64,000 nt of DNA from Neelides folsomi (taxonomy: Eukaryota > Arthropoda > Collembola > Neelipleona > Neelidae), in assembly GCA_034687125.1 (NCBI GenBank), contig JAQGBZ010000008.1, positions 496,001-560,000 of the forward strand, written 5' to 3'. Below, piece by piece: positions 25,916-56,335 of this stretch (position 1 is the stretch's first letter; each line of letters starts with the position of its first letter). Made by a program: the position numbers and the translations under genes. The notes under the pieces are model-generated. The model saw only the letters and a list, made by a program, of their open reading frames with translations. It ran no database searches and was not told where the DNA came from.

Positions 25916-28403
25916 TTATTTCTTTTTTGCAAAGAAAGAAGCCATAGGATCTTCTTCGCGTTGTCTCTTGAGGTAATAAGCTTCCATTTCTTCTTCAGTC
26001 GGAGCTTTGACTTCATACCGGCTGTTGTAGGGGCGCTTTCTGTCGTCCATCATTTTCTCAGCTTCTGCATGGCGACGTTCTTCTTCGGCCAGTGCTTTGG
26101 CCAATTTCCTCTTTTTCTTCGTATCTTCTTCTTCATCGGAGGAGGAACTACTACTTGAGCTGCTTGAACTGCTGCTACTTGTTCTCCTCTTCTTTTTACT
26201 CGCCTGATTCCGTCTCTTTCTCTCTTTCCTCTTCAAATTCTTCTTCTGGGCTTTGGTGAGATTTGAGGCTTCGACAGCTTCTGCTTCTTCTGTCAACTTT
26301 TGAAGATTTTCTCTATGAATCTCAACCAGGGATTTTGGTTCGTTGGAATCCGCCTCTACAATTGGTTTCTTGGGTGCTGATTCTTCTCGTAGTTTTAGTG
26401 TTTCATCAATTGATGTAGTGTCGTTGACAGCTTTGCCGGATTGGCCCGTGCAATAGGAATTTTGTATAAGTGAATGACAGCAGTCGTAGCCCCATTGGCC
26501 ATCTCTCCAATAAGAACCATAAATTGATGAATGGTTGTTTGGATAATTATCTTCTTCGTATTTGGATCTAATGATGGGTCGATCTCCACCCTTAATACCA
26601 AATAAAATAAGTAAATATAAGTAAATTAATTATAATTTAATCTATATTATTAGATTCCCAGTTCTTTGTTTCTTAAAGGAAATAATCCCAAAGAAAAAAG
26701 TAGTAAAAGTTAGATTTAATTATAATAAAATCATACCTTAATAATCTTTCCTTGTCTAGAATATTCAATGTAATCCTCAGTTTGTGCAAGTAAAAGAGAT
26801 TTGGGTGGAGCTTGCAAATATTTTTCTCCACCATATTGTTCAATGACGTTGTCAGTGTGTGAACTTTTGAATTCATCTTTCTTTTTCTCGAATTCTCTTT
26901 TGAGAACTTCGAGTTTTGTTGGTTCAGCAAGGAGATGGACGTCAACTCCGCGTTCGTGAGCTTCCCATGCAAAAAGCTGAGCATCCGCGTGCCGTTGAGT
27001 GTCTCCAGTAAATCGAACAAAATTTTCTCCAGCATAATCAACCCTATTAATCACACAATATTAATGTCATAAGTCATGCTTTAATGTAATATTTTATCCA
27101 ATATCAATCTCAAATTCGAAAAATTACAAAGTGAAATAGCAAAAATATTTTTTATAAATTATTTCTAGATTAAAAGTTTCAAATAAAAATGAGAACATAC
27201 TCGTCAGGATTTGTTTTTGTATCCTTATAAGGATTATCTCTCATGGCTCTTGTTTTGGGATCATAATAAGCAGAATTTGGATCAAGATTTCTCAAATATT
27301 TGGCTGTGTCTTCACGAATACGAAGATTCCGCACGGTGATTCGCTGTTTGGAATCAACTTTTGTTCCGGGCATGTCAACATCGTCCACATATTTGTCCTC
27401 ATCTTCTTCGGGCAAATCTTCGTCAAGGACCATATTGTCTGGTAATTCAATGCCATCTTGACCTTCCCTCAACTTTTCTGCTTTCAAATGCCTCTTTGCT
27501 TCTTCAACCTACATAAAAACAAACAAACAATAAATAATGATGCTTAACTAAAAACAAACAGAATATTTAATACATTTTTGTATAGATTTAGTTTGAGAAT
27601 CTTACTCTTTGAAATTCGTCAACAATAGCCAAGTATTCATTCGGATCATATCCATTCCACCGATCTCGTTTCCCATCAAAGTCCAATTCAATGCTTGGCT
27701 GTGCATGTTCATCAGGAGCAATGTCAGCTCCTGAGAATTTTGCTCCGATTTTTCGTGGTCTTTCGAGACAATCTTTCCTTTTGTGTGTCAGCGCACCGCA
27801 ATTTTCACAAGCTCCTTTTCTGTATTTAGTTGCAACTTTTGACTAAATTGGGAAATATATAAGAAATATATTAAAAATTATAAGATTGAACTTGGAACTT
27901 GGAACTAATATTACAAGTATTTGTTTAATTAAATAAATATAAATGTTGGGATTTGGGGCTATAAATTATATTTTATAATTCACTTACACTGTCCACTCCT
28001 TTCTTGTACCATTCATCAAGTCCAGAAAAAAGTTTTTTGTTTTCCGGTTGAGCCCTTTGATGTTTCAGAGTTGGCCCAGCTGAACTATAATACCAAGGAG
28101 CAGCAGAAATATATTGAGGAATATGTGGATTGATATCTCGTCCTTCTTCGTCGACGGCTGCCGGAGCTGTTCCTGCCTATTTTAATTGAAAAAAGAATTA
28201 ATCATTATAAAGTTATATATATTAATATTAAACCATTCATTATTATTTTTAAAGTAAATTATTGAATTAAAAATTACCTTTCGAGCTTCTTCCAACTCTT
28301 TCAACTTTTTCCAATCATCTCTAGTAATTAATTTCGAGTCATCCCCATCTTTATCCTTCTTTTGGATAAGTTCGGACAACGGAACGGTTGACGTTGAAGC
28401 CAT
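25916..28403 (-). CDS. Slu7: Pre-mRNA-splicing factor SLU7
   Basis: 613 residues in six exons on the minus strand: 28403-28278, 28176-27988, 27842-27606, 27508-27201, 27043-26737 and 26590-25916, all GT-AG and in phase. Human SLU7 has 586 residues. The CX2CX4HX4C zinc knuckle ([14 protein letters not shown]) is at residues 117-130, followed by [11 protein letters not shown]. Other family landmarks are [27 protein letters not shown], the block [17 protein letters not shown] and the YCTG motif. The C-terminus has a Ser tract, a long lysine/arginine-rich segment (nuclear localisation) and a final FFAKKK. Known role: SLU7 acts in the spliceosome at the second catalytic step and helps select the 3' splice site. 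The start ATG is the first in the frame and gives [17 protein letters not shown]. Divergently arranged with the nibrin-like gene. Confidence 0.96.
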
Positions 28404-28916
28404 TAAAAATGATTATATTTAAATCTAAAGTTAATTAATTGAATTTAAAAAAACAAGAAGATTCCTCAAAATATTCGAAATTAACGAAATTATGAATACA
28501 TGAAGGATTGAAATTGGTTCAATAGTCGCGGAATTTAAACCTGTGAGATGATGCTAGTCTACACTAGGGCAATATGATATAATGGACTACAATATGACTA
28601 AAATCTAAACCTAGCCTAACCAAACTCAAAAATTTTCCTTTCTTTCTTTTTTTCCTATCTATTTCTATTGCATTGTCGTATAGCATAATAAAGCATAATG
28701 ATATGCTTGCAAAACTCTATGCAATTGATCCATTGCTCTCAATCACATCACACATCTTCGTGGTTAAATTTGACTGTTCAACTCCTTAAAGTGCTTAAAG
28801 TCCAATATTGTTTTAATGGCTAGAACGTTATTAATCTGGTTCATTACATAAAGCTAATTGTTGGCAGTTATAAATCATCTTGTATAAAGTTACTTTATTA
28901 GCAATTTTTCATCAAA
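28404..28916. promoter_or_regulatory. Divergent spacer, SLU7 / nibrin
   Basis: These 513 bases separate two start codons pointing away from each other. The sequence is AT-rich, with a pyrimidine-rich run at about 28,638-28,667, and no TATA box can be assigned with confidence. It must hold the promoters of both genes or one bidirectional promoter. Confidence 0.45.
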
Positions 28917-31454
28917 ATGATGAGAATATATTGCACAAATAAACAGGAGAGTGAGTTAAATACTTTTAATGTTTATGAGTGTGATGTTATTAAATGTTAA
29001 ATGTTTTTTATAATATTACACAGCTGTTACTATTTATTACAATATTACGTACGTATAATTTTTATAGTATTGGTTATTAATAAAAATTAATAATGGTATT
29101 TTTTAATTTTTATAATTTTAGTTTCAATACGTCTTTTGGTTTCCGAAAACGGACATGACAAGGTTTACAAAGTTGGGAGAAAGAACGACGAAATTGAAAT
29201 TCAGTTAGATGACGACTCCACTATTAGCCGACAACATGGTGAACTCAAAGTTGTTCATCCATTGTCCAATTTGGTACAATATTTGATAAAATTTTTAATT
29301 GAATCTTTTGTTCCTCAATTATATAAATTATTATAAAATATGATAAAAACATTAATATTTTAAAAAAATGTTATTTCAGGACAATCCGTGGTTAATACCA
29401 GTTTTATCTGTCGAAGATTATGGATCAAAATTTGGAACATTTGTGAACGACGGAATAGAAACTAATGATAAATTAGGACTACGCGAGCCAGAGAGATTAA
29501 ATAATGGAGATCGTTTTCGATTTGGAAAATTATGGAGTGAATTCAAGTAATTATTGACATTCATTCTCTAAAATTAAAAAGTTTAAAATGGTGATAATAA
29601 CTATCATAATGCTAATGATTTAGAGTCGAATACACGCCGCTTGTCACAACAGTTGAAAATGTTGGGGACATGAATGAATTCAGGGACACAATTTGGAGTC
29701 TCGGGGGTCACATTGTAACAGACTTTAAGACATCTAATACAAAGGTTGATTACATGGTCATGGACAGCTTTAAAATCAGTCCAAAAGTCACCGTTGGTCT
29801 TTTACTTGCAACCAAATTCGTCACACCAGAATATTTTAAAAAACTTCTTCACGCTTATAAAAACCCGGATATGGACATTAACGTTTCATTAATCATTCCA
29901 CAAGATTTCACTCCACCGATCGATAGCCAAATTAAAAATTCATCTCCGAACTCTTTACAACCGGATTCCCAAAGATTGGATATTTTTAAAGGAAAAATCT
30001 TTATTTTTGTTACTTCTAAACATAAAAAGAAATACGATTTTGCCATTCAATCAGGAGGTGAAAACAAATAATTTTATCAATTCTCATATTAGTAAAAATT
30101 TCAAGCTTGTAATTTATAAACATTTATTGAAGAATTTAACATCCGTTATTCTATTTTAGGTGGAACTACGATAAATCTTAATAAAGCTAGTCAAAGAGAC
30201 ATCATGAACACAACTTCTATTTTAATTGCTCCAAGTACTCTGGAAATTAATAATTTTGTACAAAATCTTATTGGTAAGAGCTAATGATTTCAGACATTGT
30301 TATTAATTTGTTCAAAAGTACCTAAAATATCATTTTTTTAATATTTCATAGATGTATATGAGAGCACAGGGAAAAGAATGGTTCCTGAATCAGAAATTCC
30401 TTTAACCATCTTATACAAAAGCGGAGTAAAATATTGCAACCCATATTATGTAGAAGTGAGAAGGACTGCAAAAATTGTTAAAAGTTCAGAGTCTCCATTC
30501 AAAAATGTAATGCTATATTACGTTAATTAATATTTTTAAAGTAATTTACAACTCTGTGAGTAACCAATTTTAATATTTTATTCAACACTTCATAATTCTA
30601 TTTCCTATATGTAGGTAAATGCGAATAATGAACAAAACGACAGTCACTCAGGATATTTCGAAGAACCCCTTGACGTTCCTATTGAGAACTTTAATGAAAT
30701 TGCAATTAAAAAAGAAGGCGATGTTATCAAGCAGATGTACCTTGAGGAAAACTTATTTCCATCCTGCGACGTTGAAGAAGATGAAGCGAATGATCAAGAA
30801 ACTAAAAATGTCGAAAGTCAGTCTCAACATCATCAAGAGCCAATTGACCCAAAACAAAACAATCAAAAACACTCGAAGAAGATTAAAACAGAAATTATCG
30901 AAAAAGACAAGAGCGTAAAAGAGAGCAATAAGACAATTTCTCATCCGGTGGATGTCCCAGCAAACGTCGTTGAATCAGAACCAGTTGTTGACTTCAACCC
31001 AACATTTGGTTCTTATGGAACTTTAACATCTGAGACTCCCTTTGCATTTGTTGATCAAATCCCACGAACTTTTAAATTTGAACCTAACGATGATATCCCA
31101 AACCCTCACAATGAACAAACTAACTCAATAATTGAAGATGAAATGGAGGAAGTAAGAAGTCGACAGGTGAATTTACCTAAAAAACCTCAGAACTTTCCCA
31201 AATCAAATTTCCAGCCAGCAACTTCTAAAGCTTCTGAAACTCCAACTTCTTCTCAAAAAGATGGAAACGCTCAAGATTATTCATCATTCCATTTCTCTTT
31301 CGACTCATATGGAACAAATGGGGCAAAAAATTTTGATTTTCCTCCTGTTAAAATTGAACCAGTTGATGAAGATGAGTTTGAAGTAAATTCAAATACGAAA
31401 AGTCGAAATGCTGAAATAAATAAACCTCCAAGTAAAAGAACAAAGCTAAGTTAA
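28917..31454 (+). CDS. nbs: Nibrin (NBS1)-like FHA/BRCT protein
   Basis: 631 residues in seven exons: 28917-28950, 29122-29273, 29380-29546, 29624-30057, 30160-30273, 30352-30506 and 30615-31454, all in phase. Exon 1 is inferred from an ATG and a strong GTGAGT donor whose phase fits exon 2. The FHA domain (about 22-110) shows VGRKND, STISRQHGEL and GTFVND. It is followed by a BRCT pair (about 118-315), including ILYKSGVKYCNP at the end. The region FKGKIFIFVTSKHKKK matches nibrin's second BRCT entry. The C-terminal half is acidic, disordered and contains IKKEGD, IKTE and VKIEP, which look like sumoylation sites. Known role: nibrin binds MRE11-RAD50 and phosphorylated partners at DNA breaks and activates ATM. 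The vertebrate FRYNPYLK ATM-binding end is absent. The FHA-BRCT order and length support the call; MDC1-like alternatives fit less well. Confidence 0.85.
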
Positions 31455-31935
31455 TTTAAATTGATTGTTAATTAATCTTTTTACATTTTAATTCATCATG
31501 TTTTTAGAAAGAATTTTTTAATATCATTTAACAGACTGATTTTAATGATGAGATTTGTGTTGTAATAATTTATTTTAGCAACTAATTAAATACATAAGAG
31601 TTTTTGTTTTAACTATTTTTTAAATTAAATTTAATATTAATTATGTTTATGCATAAATCTTTGATTTGATTTGTGCTCACTTATTTAATTTGGTTTCTAT
31701 TCTATGAACTATTACAATTTTTCTCTGTACATTGATTAAAGATTATGTGTCTCTTCTGTATTTAATTGGAATTCAAATGAATAAATATTGACATACTTTA
31801 CATAATATAAAGTGCACAAATAATTTGGCATCACATCTTTGGTCCCACACATTATATGTACCGGGTGGCCGGTTAAGTAAACGAATGTTCACCAAAATTA
31901 TATGATATACTCTATATATAACTAGTTAAAGGTGG

Positions 31936-31950
31936 TTAGGTTAGGTTAGG
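31936..31950 (+). repeat. Short TTAGG tract (arthropod telomere-type unit)
   Basis: Three perfect TTAGG units sit in the context GTGGTTAGGTTAGGTTAGGT. TTAGG is the ancestral arthropod telomere repeat; three copies can arise by chance. Confidence 0.5.
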
Positions 31951-32569
31951 TGACCCATCTTCGTCCAATTGTTTTGGTTAAATTGTTTAAAGAAAGTGAT
32001 TTTAGCAAGTCTTTTTTAACGTCAATTGAGAGAGACAAATTTTATTAATTACTTTTGTTCTTGCTTCAATTAAATATTTATTTAGATTACCAATTATAAA
32101 TTCTTCCTGAGGACTTAAAGGTAAATGTTTCCTTTTTGTATTGGTTACGTTTAGCATATTTAAAAAGGGACATTAATCACAATTTAAGACTTTAGGTTAA
32201 GTGTAAATAAATGAATGAATTTGTTATTTATTGGTGGGAAGTTTAAATTTCATACAAACGGTAGGGCAATATGTGAATTTACAATGAGCAATTACTAATT
32301 GGCACTATGGGGAAAATTGCGGGAATTCAAGAGCTAACTTTTACACGACAATACATTGAGATTACATTAGTATATGGACTTTAGAAAAGGTCGAGTTGAA
32401 GACAAAGAAAAAATGAGCCTGGGATTTTAATTTAAACTTGCACCATTCTGTCCCTTTTTAAAATCTAAGTTATGCCTAAATGCCAATCATTTCTTGATAA
32501 TTATTTTAAATAATTAAAATAAACCATTATTTTAAATTATTAGAAGGAACATTTACAGGGTATGCATTG

Positions 32570-32900
32570 TTGAGTGGAGAAAGTGAGGGTCGGGAGAAAG
32601 TTCGTGGTAGATGTCGCGGGTCTTTCGGGTCTGTTGTCCGATGTAGTACCCAGGTAGTCAGGGAGAACTTTGCCGCATGAGAGTGAGGGCGGGGCGTGAC
32701 GTTGTGTGGTGGGGAGGCAATGTGGAAATTTCTCCCAGACTTCTCCCGCACTCGGTCGGACACGAAGCTCAGTCCGACCCAAACACACCACACACATTCC
32801 TTACATTCCCTCGCTCACGGAACGAGGCAAATCTTGACAAACAGTCCTGTCCGTTTCTTCGTCATCCTGCCCTTTGACCCCTGCCTTTCTTAAATGAGAT
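32570..32900. promoter_or_regulatory. GC-richer island, possible promoter or untranslated exon
   Basis: About 330 bases near 50% GC with frequent CpG (GTCGCGGG, GGCGGGGCGTGACG, CTCGGTCGGAC) stand out from AT-rich flanks. Open frames of 65-88 codons run through it on both strands, but none resembles a protein family. It may be an untranslated exon or promoter of the downstream sodium channel, or an unrelated non-coding RNA gene. Confidence 0.3.
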
Positions 32901-35039
32901 TCCGAGACATCCTCTGGTACACTATTCCTGCCATTCGCTTTGGACATATTCTAAGGTAAATCACTAAACCACCTTTAATTAACCAAAAACAAATCTTTCT
33001 TATCGTACATCTCGACCTAATCTTATCGTTCCTGTAAATTGACATTTAATCTTGAAGAACAATTTGAGCTATTTAAACATATTTCAATGGGAAATATTAA
33101 TTCCCTATAAAATACAAAATTATAAATTATACGAATTATAAACTTATGTTCAAATTAAATAAATTAATTTTTATTAATTAATTTTTCTTTTAAACGAGTA
33201 GATTCATGATCGGTTTAAGGGTTTTGTAACATTTCTTGGAGGATTTAATATTAATGGTGTCAGCTAAACATTTAGCAAAGTTGTGTGACAAAGTGGGAAA
33301 AGATCCAAAGGTCTGAAATTCACCCTGAGCTGAAAGTTAAGAAGGGGAGAATTAGGTTAGTAGTGGCCGTGGCGTTGATTCTAATTGGAAATCGTTGTAT
33401 GAATTAAATCCTCCATTGTCTCTCTTCCATTCCTCATAGAGGAAAGTTTGGGTAATCGCGAGAGTTGGTCATTTTCACCCTTTCTCTCCACATTCCGAGG
33501 ACGACGGCACTTAAAATGAGAATTGCATGTCAACTTTAACTTTCAACCTCCTCGCCAAACCTTCCCTTTTCTTTTCATGCATCCCTCCAGTTTAATAGTA
33601 CAATATAAATAATAATGCCTTCTCCACTTTTACTTTAATAAATGATTTAACATGTCGACATGTTTATTTATATTGCCATCATGTTTATATAAACTTCTAC
33701 ATATTACGTACTTATATGGCCTTTGTACAAGTATTGAATTTCTCATATTTGATCATTTTCAAACGCGATGGAAAAAGTACAAACTTTCTATTTTGAATCA
33801 TGTAAATGACGACGTAAGAAAAGAAAAGCCCCCAATCGATTCTATCAGCCTACGAAAATTTCCGAATAAACAAGGCTTAAATCATTAATGGAAATTTTCT
33901 ATATTTATTGGTGCCCTTCTCCTTAAACTTTAAGTATAAAAAAAGACTCAATCGATGAAACCCGCACCTTCTTCACATTGACAAAATTGCAAATTCCACT
34001 TTGTCAATTTATTCCATTTTTTTCAATTCAAGGTGAGGGAATTAATCAATATTAATGGCCATTAAGTAGGTACCTAGTTTCTCAATACATAAGTATGCAA
34101 ATATCTAAATTGGAATAATAAATATTAGAAATAACTTAATTTGTTCAAAGAAAATCTTCACGCTGTTTGATTTCAATCAGGCGATTAGAAATAAATAACT
34201 TTTCACTTTTAAAACTATTTAACATCAAATGATCCTAATTAGATTTTTCACCTTATCAAATCTATTGATTGTTTGGTCGTGTTTGACTTTGCCATATGGC
34301 ATTTGGTATTTCAATACCTTGAACAATTTCCACGCATTTCTTATTCGTGTATCAAAAGGGTTTTAATGGTTACAAGCAGGGGATGCATGTTGGACTTTAT
34401 TCGTTATACAATTTCAAGGATTTGAACATTTCCACATTTCTTATACTTTAACATTAAATTTACATTAAAATTTTGAGAATTATATTTATAAAATATTTTG
34501 ACTATACCTGTATAATTAATAAATTAATATATTATATCATCGTTTTTCCATTATTCATTTTTATATTAAATATAATTTTATATAAAAATATTTAATTTAT
34601 TGACAAAATTAATTTAACTCCGATTTTCGGTGTTTTCAATCTTTTCACTCCCGATTTTGTAATTTTAAACCACTCTCAGAGATTTGATCTCTCAGAGGAC
34701 TTAATAATGAAAAATTAATAGAAGAGAGATGATGTGAGTGAATTACAGGTAGAACTCCCATATGATGATCCATTTGAAGTTCATCAGTTATGCAATAATA
34801 GAGGTGAGATTTCGAGAACCTGATGATTCCTCTCGAGTCTTTCTCAATGAAGATTTCCATTCATTGAGAGAGGGATGATGAGGGTTGGGACTGAGGGTCG
34901 TATGACACATATCGAGTGTCCCAGTTTCCCCTCCTCCTTCGGGTTTTCCTCCGCCTCCTTAGAGACGATCAATAGCCGGTCGTGTATTTTGGCCAAAAAC
35001 CGGGCTGCGCATCGGACGGGCATCGTCCCAACCTAAGGA

Positions 35040-35053
35040 GTTGCCACGGTAAC
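35040..35053. promoter_or_regulatory. X-box-like RFX binding site
   Basis: GTTGCCACGGTAAC fits the RFX X-box consensus of two inverted half-sites with a two-base gap (GTNRCC, NN, RGYAAC). It lies in a GC-richer island about 2.2 kb upstream of the sodium channel start codon. RFX factors act in ciliated sensory neurons and other tissues. Occupancy is inferred only. Confidence 0.35.
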
Positions 35054-37226
35054 GATCGACTTTCCCATTCCTCTTTTCACCCACTGGCCGCCTTTTCCTT
35101 AACAAAATGTTGAGAACGGCTCTATAGGGAAAGCATAGGGAAAGTATATGGGAAAGGTATAGGAAACTGCATAACAAACCAATGATAAACCTATAATACA
35201 GTCTTAGGACACTACAAAACCATTATTTTCCATGTGTGTATATTTACAAACTATTTATTTATAGAAGTTATCTAGGGTGGGTATTTTGTATACAATAGGT
35301 CTCTTATATCCACTTATATCATGATCTTGTTGGGGTATTATTCAAGTTGCACGAATTGTAATATAAGCGGGAACTCCCGCATTTTCCCACTGCGTACTTT
35401 TCATTCTTAAACTCATTGAAGCTCGTGGGGAGAAAAAAGTATCTGCATGTTTTGGGTAAGAAATTTGGGTTTTTTAACAATGGAGTTTAAATAATGGAAT
35501 TAAAGGAGCAAGGAAATTAAAGTGGGGAAGATGGCAGAATAAAAGAACCGGGAGAGCCCAAAAATGCTCTTTAATGTCCATCTCTTCCTCTTTTCCTTTC
35601 TTATGGGCGGAATGAGGAAGACGAGCCAAAAGCCCGCATTCAAATGCCCTATAGGAAAATATAAATTACAATGTCTTGGAGAACAACTGGAGTTTTTGAC
35701 CCGAATGGATACAATTGAGATATCATTTGGAATCCGATTTGAGGATAAATCCCCTTGTTTAATAAATAACTTCGTATTTCTAATCGCTAATATCTCAAAC
35801 TCAAAATACTCAAAATTCCACAATTGGAGTTCTTAGATGCTATTAAAATATTCCCACTCACGAACTCCGAATTCAAATGAATAGTTTGGGTGTTATGTTA
35901 TTAAGATAACATTTGAACTTAAAATTTAAATTGAATTATCAAAAATAATCACATTCCTTATCAAAATATTTAATTATTGTAAATAAACATATTAGAACAT
36001 TTATTTTAAGTAAATTATGAAGAATTTGACACTCATAAAAATTAAACTAAACTTTTATGAAAAAAGTAATTTGAAAAAGTAATTTGAAAAATGTTTCAAA
36101 TGGAAGAAAGTGCCATTAAAATCATAAAAGCGAATAAAAAAATGATCAAGATGGGTCTTTCAAATTGCGTGAAAGTAAATGTAAAGTGGCGCAGAGCAAA
36201 GTGGAAATGAGGAATCGGCGGATGAATGAGAATTTTGTCTCAACGGAAGTGAGAAGGTTTGAAGGGCCGTAAACGAAATTTCAGTTCCTTTCAGATCAAC
36301 TTCCTCTTTGTGGAATGACAATGTAAAGAAATTTAAATTTATGGATTATAAATACAAATACATTCTAACTTGTAACAACGTTATGTCAGAAGAGAATATC
36401 TGCCAGACAATTTTGATTATAGGATGCATGGTCGTATAATTATAAATATGTTTGATTATATTCATATACTGCTTGAATGTCTGAGAGGATAGACGTGAGA
36501 GTTTTTGCAGTAGTTTTAGCCAATAAGTTATTATGTATGAGGAGGTGGATTGATATTAAATGGAGAATCCGCTGGGTTTGCGAAAAGTGATATCGATTCT
36601 CCCACACACTCCTTTCTTTTAATAATCAATCAACCACTGCAGATATCACCCGCTCTCTCCACACTCCCCAAATATCATGAATATTTACATTGCCCTCAAT
36701 ATTTTACAAATTGAAATTAATTTTCAAACTTTATCTCGTTTAATAAAAAATACAGCTTCATTTGAAAAAGCTAATATCAAATATAAAGACATCGCCAAAA
36801 TTCACCTAATAAATACGTTTTTGTTAAATTCATAGTTTAAAATATTATAAATGGAAAAATAAGATAAGTAATGTTATATGAAATTATGTATACATAATTA
36901 CACTTACATACAAAATATATTGTATGTAGTACGATAAATGATAATACTATATTTACAAGTTATTTGTATCATTTTATAGTTAAAGGAATTGTTAAATAAA
37001 AATCTAGGTTGAACGTGAAACGTGTAAAGTATGGTTAAGTAATGTGGACTGACAGTTGGGTCGTGTTGTGAGTCCATTCCTTCTTCGTGTGGTGTGGAGT
37101 GAATGATGGTGTAATCGATTTCAGGGTGGCGGTGAGATGATTGACCCTTTCGGGGCGCTGAGGCTGGGTGCCTTGTAAGTCTCCATGCATGAGCTTGTCG
37201 GGCGGTGAGGACCCCTCCTCGGTCAC

Positions 37227-56335
<19,109 letters not shown>

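Larger units (their letters stand above)
31455..37226. other. Upstream region of the sodium channel gene
   Basis: No coding gene was recognised. The first few hundred bases are the nibrin 3' flank. The stretch contains a three-unit TTAGG tract (31,936) and two islands of higher GC (about 32,570-32,900 and 34,880-35,110), the second with an X-box-like palindrome. It is the likely location of the sodium channel promoter and untranslated first exon, but no transcription start can be placed. Confidence 0.5.
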
